Shown here: piece by piece, positions 1 to 5,276 of the stretch
How positions within the stretch are numbered: the stretch's first letter is position 1
Layout: every line of letters begins with the position of its first letter
From: Nitrospira sp. UBA2083
Lineage (GTDB): Bacteria > Nitrospirota > Nitrospiria > Nitrospirales > Nitrospiraceae
Reading direction: 5' to 3'
DNA length: 9,136 nucleotides
NCBI GenBank assembly: GCA_002331625.1
Contig: DCZN01000070.1
Span: 1-9,136 of the forward strand
Notes under the pieces: model-generated
Told to the model about the DNA's origin: nothing
The model's input: the letters and a program-made list of their open reading frames with translations, nothing else
Databases searched by the model: none
Made by a program: the position numbers and the translations under genes

Positions 1-100
1 GAGGATGTCGCGATTGCTGACATGAGCAGACCACAAGAAAAGAATACTCGGACGAGATACCGATGCTGGTCTCGATGCGCCGACCTCCCAGCGCCGACCA
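1..100. other. Sequence downstream of the first exoprotein gene, no gene seen
   Basis: This is the 3' flank of the minus-strand exoprotein gene that stops at 101-103. I see no coding region and no convincing terminator. On the minus strand a weak imperfect stem (GAGACC against GGTATCTC, roughly positions 57-74) is followed about ten bases later by a short T-rich run, too poor to call. Unlike the flanks after the other two exoprotein stops, it holds no copy of the TGAATC-N6-GATTCA paired palindrome, although such an element could lie outside the window. Confidence 0.5.
77..99. repeat. Short direct repeat next to the exoprotein stop codon
   Basis: The 9-base word GCGCCGACC occurs at 77-85 and again at 91-99, separated by TCCCA, giving a 14-base period that ends two bases from the stop codon of the exoprotein gene. 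This is directly visible. It may be a chance or slippage repeat, and no function is inferred. Confidence 0.45.
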
Positions 101-3100
101 TCATGAGGGGCAGCCTGTAGAGCCGGTCGCGAACGTCCGCACTAGAAATCCCGAAGGAATCAGTCGTCGAAGCGAGAGAATTTGGGGATCATGCTTGTGT
201 GCGGCTATTGATGGCGATCGACGTGATCCTGTTTTCCGCACCATCAGGCCAGAGGCATGCTCCGTCTCCTCGCCGGTCCAGTGTTCCATCGGAACCGGAC
301 TACTGAGCCATCCGCCTGGCTCGGCAGGGACTGCGTCGCGTCCAGAGAGAAGAAAGGTACTCTGTTCCCCACCGGCTAAGGCCACACAGCGGTTCTGTAG
401 CAACACTTGAGGTGGGCTCGTCTTTGATACCAGCTGGCCAACTGTGCCACTCAAATTCGATGTGGGCGATTGAATGGTCACTCTCCCATTCAGTCCGAAG
501 GGTGTTGATGCGTCGACGCGGCTTGACTGATCAGCCACAAATACTGGTGTCGTGATCAAAATATCCCCACCATTGCCTCGATTTGCCTGTGCGAGAATCG
601 CACTGTTCTGCAGGATCACGACTTTTGGATCAATCGTGATGTTGCCCCCGCTGCCGGCACCTCCACGCACCGAAGTGCTGATTTCGCCATCAACGACGCG
701 TACGCGATCGATCGCCTGAATCTTGATATCTCCGCCCTGGGCTTGCTTGGCTTCTGTCGTGATCGAGCTCTTAGTTGTGCTGGTCCCTATGACATCCAAT
801 TGCTGGCCTGCATTGATCGAGATGGTGCCGGCATCGGCTAGTCCCGTGCTACGAGCAGTGATAGAAGCACCATTGGTCAAAGTCACCTGATCCGTCGCAG
901 TTATGTTGATCGAGCCACCTGTGGCCATAGGACTAGTGCCGGTGGTTTCTGCCGATATCTTGCCACTGTTCTGAACGGTGAGCGATTGTGTAGACAGGTT
1001 GATCGTACCACCGAGTCCAGTGCCTTGAGTACCCGTGAAGATGCCACTGTCATGACCATCGATCATCACGGAGTTAGGATGACCGGCCTGGCTTTGCACT
1101 GTTACCAGTCCTCCAGCACCAGAAGGGATAGGGGGTGGAGGACGATTGGGGAATTGAGGTGGGATCGTGCTACCGCTTCTAAGCTGGCCACCATTTAGAA
1201 GTTGAAGGTTGTCCGTTACAACAGTTAAGTGCCCTCCCGGCCCTTGGCTAGCCGTATCAGTTGAGAGGGTTGCACCATTGATAATACCGACACTTTTAGC
1301 AGTGATATTGAGGTCTGCAGCCTGGGCTGGTCCCCGTGCAGTGGTAATGATCCTGGAGTTGTCAAGGGTTAAACTTCCATTAAGTAAAACGCTGAAGTCT
1401 CCTACTGGTAATGTTGAAAAATTGTCCATTTGGACCGAAGAATTATTGATGAGCAGCAGGTTATTGGCGGCAAAATGCCCCCTGCCACTACCTGCTTCTT
1501 GTGTAGGTGGTCCTCCAGGGATAGGCTGGATGGCCAGAACAATTTGTGCCCCGGCCAGCTGGATATCTCCTTTCGGCGCATTGAATGTAATATCGCCAGC
1601 TTTGCCAGTGCTCAAACGAGCCTGTGAGAAAAGCATATTGGGAGTGACTGATTCTAGGGGAGCGCCGGGCACGGGTATGAATCCAGGTGGCAACAAGTTC
1701 CCAGATTCCTTGATATTGCCATGCCTACTCGTAAGGAGTATGTTTCCGGCCGTTCCTCCATGAGAGGAGATAAAAGACTGGATGCGTGAACCATTTAATT
1801 CGATATCTTGGTTTGCTGTGAGTGTGATGTGTCCTGCATCGCTCATTTGGGTTGGCGTGGGAGACGAGCCTGGAGGAAGTGGAACGCCATTAACAGTCGT
1901 TTCGAGAGTCCCAAACCCCTTGATCAAAATAGAGTTTGCGTCCAACGCAATATTCCCGCTCTTTCCTCCGGACGTGTTTGGTTGTGTGCCAGTACCAACA
2001 TTCGATTGGATGCCAGTAAAGGAATCTGCAGAAAGACTACCAGCACCAACAATTTCGATACGATCAGCCTTAACTTGCACACCAGCGTACTTGATGTTGG
2101 GAGTCGCATTTCCCAATACATTTGTTTCAATGGTCGCATTGTTTCGGATTGCTGCATCATGATTCAGTATGACGTTGATGCCGCCGCCAATCGACTCCAC
2201 TCCATTCATGATCGTGCCATGGCGTGTGACGTTGGCTGATATCTTGGAGTTATCCAGTACAAAGTGGCCTCCTCTAATGAGCACGGTGCCACCCCCATTG
2301 CCGCTGGCATCAATGACAGACTTTTCCAATACCTGAATGGTACCGAGCGCTCCGAAGGACTGATCATTGATGTTGGGTGCGTAGTCCAAGGTTCCCGTCA
2401 ATACTTCTCCCGGTGAGGCCACGCTTGCGAAGTTGATTTGACTGGTCGAGGTGTTGGGTTGCGTCGATGAATTTCTGTTATTTGCGAGCGTGCTGGATTC
2501 GACAGTAATATTCCCCCCTATGAGCGAAATCGACTGCCCAGGGCGCGTAGTTAACGTGCTTCCTCGAAGGGCGATGGCTGACGGGTTGGGGCCTAGGAAC
2601 CCAAATGCGGCTATTGGCGTACTGAGGAGCACGTTTGGAAATGCAGGGTCAGCATGGAAAAGTCCTGTTGTGCCATTAATTTCGGCCAAGCGCAGATAGT
2701 CTGCTGTTGTGAAGGTCACTGATCCTCCAACGTTCAGCGATGCAGTAGGGCCGAAGACAATACCAGAAGGATTCATGAGAAATAGATTGGCATTTTCATA
2801 CCCGGTAGTTTGGATCATGCCGGAAATCATTGAAGGATTATCACCAGTAACGCGACCGAGAATGCTAGTGGTTGGTAGTCTTGTGTCATTAAGAAAATTT
2901 GCGATGTTGTTATTGGGAACATTAAAATCTTTGAAGCTATGAAATAGATTCGTTCCCGCCCTGGTTCCTCCCGTGATGTCGTATTGCGTCTGCCCTGTAG
3001 GAGGATTGGAAGAAAGATCGATCTGTGTGTTAAGCCCGGATGATGTAATGGGAGGTTGAGCAAGGCTGTGCACGGCCGAGATTTCTGACAGCCAGAGGAT

Positions 3101-3178
3101 CAGCATCAGAACGACAATGTTATTCCACCCGAGTGGATATGCTGTTTGGGTTGAGAAAGACTTCATGAGATGTTTCAT
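101..3178 (-). CDS. TPS-type (filamentous haemagglutinin-like) exoprotein, 1025 aa
   Basis: Predicted secreted or surface-attached beta-helical adhesin-like exoprotein of the two-partner secretion class. Residues 1-40 look like a long signal peptide (hydrophobic core about 20-32, likely cleavage after SLA, before QPP). Residues 41 to about 165 match the haemagglutination-activity TPS domain: NLFHSF at 77-82, NIANFLND at 91-98 and NPSGIVFG at 136-143, a variant of the family NPNGI motif. Residues of about 170-900 are Gly/Thr/Ser/Asn-rich repeats of the GGxIxIxA and LxxGAxIxA kind, typical of a right-handed parallel beta-helix. Four proline-rich loops (about residues 428-441, 495-513, 550-563 and 672-686) are weaker or absent in the neighbouring paralogue. 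The C-terminal block starts at NRCVALAGG and ends in TGCPS. Its cysteines, 931 and 1023, are the only two in the protein. The ATG at 3176-3178 has no clear Shine-Dalgarno sequence; an in-frame ATG four codons inside is equally poor. No transporter gene is adjacent. The family is secure; adhesin function is inferred. Confidence 0.9.
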   Translation of the reverse strand: MKHLMKSFSTQTAYPLGWNNIVVLMLILWLSEISAVHSLAQPPITSSGLNTQIDLSSNPPTGQTQYDITGGTRAGTNLFHSFKDFNVPNNNIANFLNDTRLPTTSILGRVTGDNPSMISGMIQTTGYENANLFLMNPSGIVFGPTASLNVGGSVTFTTADYLRLAEINGTTGLFHADPAFPNVLLSTPIAAFGFLGPNPSAIALRGSTLTTRPGQSISLIGGNITVESSTLANNRNSSTQPNTSTSQINFASVASPGEVLTGTLDYAPNINDQSFGALGTIQVLEKSVIDASGNGGGTVLIRGGHFVLDNSKISANVTRHGTIMNGVESIGGGINVILNHDAAIRNNATIETNVLGNATPNIKYAGVQVKADRIEIVGAGSLSADSFTGIQSNVGTGTQPNTSGGKSGNIALDANSILIKGFGTLETTVNGVPLPPGSSPTPTQMSDAGHITLTANQDIELNGSRIQSFISSHGGTAGNILLTSRHGNIKESGNLLPPGFIPVPGAPLESVTPNMLFSQARLSTGKAGDITFNAPKGDIQLAGAQIVLAIQPIPGGPPTQEAGSGRGHFAANNLLLINNSSVQMDNFSTLPVGDFSVLLNGSLTLDNSRIITTARGPAQAADLNITAKSVGIINGATLSTDTASQGPGGHLTVVTDNLQLLNGGQLRSGSTIPPQFPNRPPPPIPSGAGGLVTVQSQAGHPNSVMIDGHDSGIFTGTQGTGLGGTINLSTQSLTVQNSGKISAETTGTSPMATGGSINITATDQVTLTNGASITARSTGLADAGTISINAGQQLDVIGTSTTKSSITTEAKQAQGGDIKIQAIDRVRVVDGEISTSVRGGAGSGGNITIDPKVVILQNSAILAQANRGNGGDILITTPVFVADQSSRVDASTPFGLNGRVTIQSPTSNLSGTVGQLVSKTSPPQVLLQNRCVALAGGEQSTFLLSGRDAVPAEPGGWLSSPVPMEHWTGEETEHASGLMVRKTGSRRSPSIAAHKHDPQILSLRRLIPSGFLVRTFATGSTGCPS

Positions 3179-3415
3179 GTGAATTTTCAGCCACTAGTAT
3201 GTATTGACTTGACTAGGACCTACTCTCAACATATCAATGTGTTCGCAGGGACTTGGCCTCTGCATCACGGGTGTGTTCATGAATAAATCATTAAATTTTA
3301 AAGGAACACAGGGATATGTCCCTGTGTTCCGTGCTATCGGTTGAAGGTTCCTATCAGGGTGCCAAATTTCAATTTTGGGATGGGTTTCAGTTACAACGTA
3401 ATTCATTGGTTGTTG
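3179..3415. other. Intergenic region between the cysteine-rich protein and the first exoprotein
   Basis: A 237-base gap holding the strong hairpin at 3303-3330 and the leader of the exoprotein gene that starts at 3178. The interval between the hairpin and the exoprotein start is AT-rich, with runs such as TTTAAAATTTAA on the minus strand, and should contain that gene's promoter. I found no pair of boxes good enough to call. A 70-codon open frame across 3194-3406 lacks a signal peptide, recognisable motif and good ribosome binding site, and runs through the hairpin, so I do not call it. Confidence 0.5.
3303..3330 (-). terminator. Perfect 12-bp hairpin, likely intrinsic terminator (or REP-like palindrome)
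   Basis: GGAACACAGGGA (3303-3314) and TCCCTGTGTTCC (3319-3330) are perfectly complementary around a 4-base loop. Read on the minus strand, the stem is followed at once by TTTAAAATTTAA. It lies 86 bases beyond the stop codon of the cysteine-rich protein gene, so it would end the lipoprotein/cysteine-rich transcript before the exoprotein gene. The T-tract is interrupted by As, which weakens the call. A perfect palindrome of this kind could also be a REP-type intergenic element with copies elsewhere in the genome. Confidence 0.6.
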
Positions 3416-3826
3416 TCAGCCTCGAATAGTGGGAACAGGTGCGACCTTAAAATCAATTAGAGCATCCTCAAGTAGGTTGAAGGTCAACTGGTTGTGGAGG
3501 CACTTCGGTCCCCTCATTAAAGCGATGACGCCCTCCGTGCCGTCTATTCTTCCTGCAATTATTGATGACAGGTCTTTAGAAGTAGAGCTGGAAGTTGCCA
3601 GCGAGGGGGCAAGGGAGGAGCGAAATTTCCCGGAGTCCTGGTCATCTAAACACCAATAGTAAGGGTATCCACAGGTACAGCTACCATATTGTGCCATATA
3701 GCACATGCCACACCCGCACCACGGTAGCGGGTGTTTCGCAAGCACCGGATTAGGTAGAAGCAAAATGTGGCTACACCAGAGAATCAAACAAAATAAGGTT
3801 AGACCGAAAAGCCTCATAGCGCGCAT
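3416..3826 (-). CDS. Secreted cysteine-rich small protein, 136 aa, function unknown
   Basis: I do not recognise a family. Residues 1-30 form a signal peptide (basic MRAMR start, hydrophobic core 6-24, probable cleavage after VLA at 28-30). The mature N-terminus is dense in cysteine and aromatic residues: C37, C39, C42, C50, C52 and C59, written CxC-x2-C-x7-CxC-x6-C, with YPYYWC closing the cluster. One more cysteine lies near residue 109 (GPKCLH). The rest is a Ser/Leu-rich middle and a short segment around NLLEDALIDFKV. The cluster could be a small disulfide-stabilised module or a metal site; the sequence alone does not decide. The start is supported by AGAGGT six bases before the ATG. It follows the lipoprotein gene after 27 bases, so the two are probably one operon. 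Existence as a gene is well supported, function is not. Confidence 0.75.
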   Translation of the reverse strand: MRAMRLFGLTLFCLILWCSHILLLPNPVLAKHPLPWCGCGMCYMAQYGSCTCGYPYYWCLDDQDSGKFRSSLAPSLATSSSTSKDLSSIIAGRIDGTEGVIALMRGPKCLHNQLTFNLLEDALIDFKVAPVPTIRG

Positions 3827-3832
3827 GGCAGG

Positions 3833-3838
3833 ACCTCT
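3833..3838 (-). promoter_or_regulatory. Ribosome binding site of the cysteine-rich protein gene
   Basis: On the minus strand AGAGGT lies six bases before the ATG at 3824-3826. The same hexamer at the same spacing precedes the upstream lipoprotein gene, which supports both starts and similar translation of the pair. It also selects this ATG over the in-frame ATG three codons further in. Confidence 0.7.
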
Positions 3839-3853
3839 TGCTTTGGTTAAGTG

Positions 3854-4333
3854 CTATTTGCTCTCTCGATGCATTGTTTCAAATACAGGCACATAACTGT
3901 CATTGCTGGTTTCATCAGTAAGGATGTGGCCCTTTTTCAGCTTATTCGTGAAAGGAATATTCACCAATTCAACTACTTCACCATCGTTCGGCCTATCACC
4001 CTCGATTTCAAATTGATATAGGTAGAAGGTATATGATTTGGCTTCACGACATTTGACGTTATCCGGCATTCTGACTTTGGTGACAAGCTTCCTGCAGGAC
4101 TCCTCGCCCTCACTCACCAACTTTGGATCAACGTAGCCCTGGAACAAATTCCCTGTGATATTTCTAACGACCAGCCTGTAATTGCAAAACATTGGTTGGG
4201 CAGTGCCTGGAGCTTGACATTCTGATGATGAGGAGGACTTTGAAATGGCCTTTCCTGGTACCCCAGAATCCGACACACAACCTGCCAATAGAGTTGCACC
4301 CAGAAAAGCTAAGGAAAGCCGGAAGACGATCAT
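3854..4333 (-). CDS. Putative outer-membrane lipoprotein, 159 aa, function unknown
   Basis: The N-terminus is a classic lipoprotein signal: a short start with one arginine (R5), a hydrophobic core, then a lipobox LLAGC with the acylated cysteine at 19. Val-Ser follow the cysteine with no aspartate at +2, which by the E. coli Lol rule favours the outer membrane. A serine-rich linker (SSSSSE, about 33-38) leads to a domain of about 120 residues with four cysteines (39, 50, 80 and 95), possibly two disulfides, and segments such as YRLVVRNITGNLFQGYVDP and SYTFYLYQFEIEGD that look beta-rich. I recognise no family. The start chosen is the ATG at 4331-4333, because AGAGGT lies six bases upstream. 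An in-frame GTG two codons earlier directly abuts that site and is unlikely. It is followed after 27 bases by the cysteine-rich secreted protein gene. Confidence 0.75.
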   Translation of the reverse strand: MIVFRLSLAFLGATLLAGCVSDSGVPGKAISKSSSSSECQAPGTAQPMFCNYRLVVRNITGNLFQGYVDPKLVSEGEESCRKLVTKVRMPDNVKCREAKSYTFYLYQFEIEGDRPNDGEVVELVNIPFTNKLKKGHILTDETSNDSYVPVFETMHRESK

Positions 4334-4339
4334 GGTCAC

Positions 4340-4345
4340 ACCTCT
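4340..4345 (-). promoter_or_regulatory. Ribosome binding site that decides the lipoprotein start
   Basis: On the minus strand AGAGGT sits six bases before the ATG at 4331-4333. The competing GTG at 4337-4339 would begin directly against this site, leaving no spacing, so the ATG is preferred and the protein is 159 rather than 161 residues. Confidence 0.7.
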
Positions 4346-4373
4346 TTTGGTTAGAAACTTATTTAACTTGCGA

Positions 4374-4395
4374 TCACAGCCCTAGATATCTGTGA
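4374..4395. promoter_or_regulatory. Inverted repeat TCACAG-N10-CTGTGA upstream of the lipoprotein gene
   Basis: The two 6-base arms are perfectly complementary and lie about 41-62 bases before the lipoprotein ATG, a suitable place for an operator. A weak promoter-like pair overlaps it on the minus strand: TTGTAT (4406-4411), 17 bases, then TATCTA (4383-4388), each matching about half of the sigma-70 consensus. The arms point the opposite way from a CRP site (TGTGA-N6-TCACA), so I do not call a CRP box. The repeat is visible; a regulatory role is inferred. Confidence 0.3.
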
Positions 4396-4483
4396 CCGGA
4401 CATAAATACAAAGTCGTATTGGCTCTTAATCGAGTTGTGGTGATGTTTTTTGATCAATTCTTCCAACGGCCTACAGGACATTT

Positions 4484-4501
4484 CAGTAGTTTTGACTACT
4501 G
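4484..4501. repeat. Short perfect hairpin CAGTAGT-TTTG-ACTACTG
   Basis: Seven-base-pair perfect stem with a 4-base loop in non-coding sequence. It lacks a T-tract on either strand, so it is not a standard terminator. It sits 32 bases from the second hairpin at 4534-4549, and the two could form part of one structured leader or trailer RNA on the minus strand. Confidence 0.35.
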
Positions 4502-4533
4502 CCAATGACGAGATTCGATAAAGCATTCTAAAA

Positions 4534-4549
4534 GAGAACCATTGTTCTC
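4534..4549 (-). terminator. Weak possible terminator GAGAAC-N4-GTTCTC followed by TTTT
   Basis: On the minus strand a 6-bp stem with a 4-base loop is followed directly by TTTTAGAATG. This is the shape of a weak intrinsic terminator. It lies about 150 bases past the stop codon of the possible 72-codon ORF at 4699-4917 and before the lipoprotein unit. The stem is short and only half G-C, so the call is tentative. Confidence 0.3.
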
Positions 4550-4698
4550 ATCCTTGATCTTATGCAACATCCTTATTGTGATACCTCTCCTCTTCATTGC
4601 CTGATGAGAAACTTACAGCTACAGTTTTCCAGTAGTATCGTATGGCTCTAATATAGTTACGTCCAGGTTGACATATGGGCCCTGTAGTATAGATTCAT

Positions 4699-4917
4699 TC
4701 AGGCCAAGTCAAGGCTTAATATTCTTTCTAGGGGGTCTTTATCCCTAAGTCGAGATAGCGTTTGAAGCTGTGATGTCTCCGCTGGCCAGTCATGTCTGTG
4801 GCTCATTCCTGTTACCTTCTGCTCTGCTGCGTCAGACCTGGTGTATTTCAGCAAACGCGGCTTGATTGAAAGTAATCGGACATTTGTGTTGTTGCGATTT
4901 GCATCGTACTGATCCAT
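4699..4917 (-). CDS. Possible small protein, 72 aa, no recognised family
   Basis: Open frame starting ATG at 4915-4917, preceded by AAGGAG with five-base spacing, the best ribosome binding site in the window. A promoter-like pair (TTACGT, 17 bases, TACAAC) lies about 80-105 bases upstream on the same strand. The predicted protein is hydrophilic and charged, with no signal peptide, membrane segment or cysteine. It includes a basic stretch (RLLSIKPRLLKY) near residues 14-25 and ends LERILSLDLA. No family is recognised. It fills an otherwise gene-free stretch on the same strand as all other genes. A chance frame of this length is possible, so the case rests on the ribosome binding site and position. 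Confidence 0.38.
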   Translation of the reverse strand: MDQYDANRNNTNVRLLSIKPRLLKYTRSDAAEQKVTGMSHRHDWPAETSQLQTLSRLRDKDPLERILSLDLA

Positions 4918-4922
4918 TAGAG

Positions 4923-4928
4923 CTCCTT
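4923..4928 (-). promoter_or_regulatory. Strong ribosome binding site of the possible 72-aa ORF
   Basis: On the minus strand AAGGAG is followed by five bases and then ATG at 4915-4917. The match to the anti-Shine-Dalgarno sequence is nearly ideal, and this is the main reason for reporting the short ORF. Confidence 0.5.
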
Positions 4929-4994
4929 CTGTCTCCTAGCCGTATGGCCATGTGGCTCTAGCAAGGTACGAGCCACTGAGATGGCACGGAGCTG

Positions 4995-5023
4995 GTTGTA
5001 TTCTCATTCATGAAAATACGTAA
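4995..5023 (-). promoter_or_regulatory. Promoter-like block TTACGT-N17-TACAAC
   Basis: On the minus strand TTACGT (5018-5023) is separated by exactly 17 bases from TACAAC (4995-5000). Each box is only a partial sigma-70 match. The block shares the ten bases TTACGTATTT and the 17-base spacing with the one at 8502-8530, and both lie 63-74 bases past a paired palindrome. It would transcribe the possible 72-aa ORF. Conservation may instead reflect simple duplication. Confidence 0.3.
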
Positions 5024-5096
5024 TCCGTTGGCGAGGTTATCACTTCTTCTGGTTTAACAGGATGAGAATCTCAGCCATTAGAGAAGAGGAGGGTAG

Positions 5097-5135
5097 TGAA
5101 TCGAAAAGGATTCACGATGAATCTAAATAGATTCA
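5097..5135. repeat. Paired palindrome TGAATC-N6-GATTCA, copy 1
   Basis: Two successive 18-base inverted repeats: TGAATC at 5097-5102 with GATTCA at 5109-5114, then TGAATC at 5118-5123 with GATTCA at 5130-5135. Arms are identical, both centres are 6 bases (GAAAAG and TAAATA), and the units are offset by 21 bp, two DNA turns. The second unit is nearly fully palindromic. The preceding GGGTAGTGA is also shared with the copy at 8593-8630. It lies 142 bases beyond the exoprotein stop. It could be a pair of dimer-binding operator sites, a pair of RNA hairpins in a 3' untranslated region, or a dispersed genomic repeat. Confidence 0.7.
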
Positions 5136-5276
5136 TCCTACATCGATGACAGACGGACTCTCGACCGGTGGGTTGCTAGATCAGCGTCGCATATTCACGA
5201 CACGGGTGGATGGCATGTGAATACCATAGTTTGGTCTCATAGATAGGGTCCTCTGGGAGAGGGGAGGCTCCAATGC

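Larger units (their letters stand above)
4340..4698. other. Gene-free stretch with several small inverted repeats
   Basis: About 360 bases between the lipoprotein start and the end of the possible 72-codon ORF. No open frame here looks coding. It contains an inverted repeat close to the lipoprotein start (4374-4395) and two short perfect hairpins (4484-4501 and 4534-4549). Transcription of the lipoprotein unit probably begins within the part nearest 4340. Confidence 0.5.
4918..5276. other. Intergenic region after the 972-aa exoprotein
   Basis: About 360 bases between the exoprotein stop at 5277 and the possible small ORF. On the minus strand, in order, it holds the paired palindrome at 5097-5135, a promoter-like block at 4995-5023 and the ribosome binding site at 4923-4928. 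No terminator with a clean T-tract was seen near the stop codon. The element order matches the region at 8502-8684, indicating that both regions descend from one copy. Confidence 0.55.

Noticed and set aside
3194..3406. 70-codon minus-strand frame between the cysteine-rich protein and the exoprotein
   Set aside because: It runs through the perfect hairpin at 3303-3330, has no recognisable motif or clear ribosome binding site, and occupies what should be the terminator and promoter region.
4334..4339. GTG start two codons upstream of the lipoprotein ATG
   Set aside because: It directly abuts the AGAGGT ribosome binding site, leaving no spacing, while the ATG at 4331-4333 has an ideal six-base gap.
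4374..4395. CRP/FNR-type site
   Set aside because: The arms are oriented TCACA then TGTGA, the reverse of a CRP site, and the 10-base gap does not fit.
4668..4695. Plus-strand promoter-like TTGACA-N16-TAGATT
   Set aside because: The -35 box is perfect, but no plus-strand gene or RNA signature follows. It would only make an antisense transcript to the possible 72-aa ORF, and a single such match is expected by chance.
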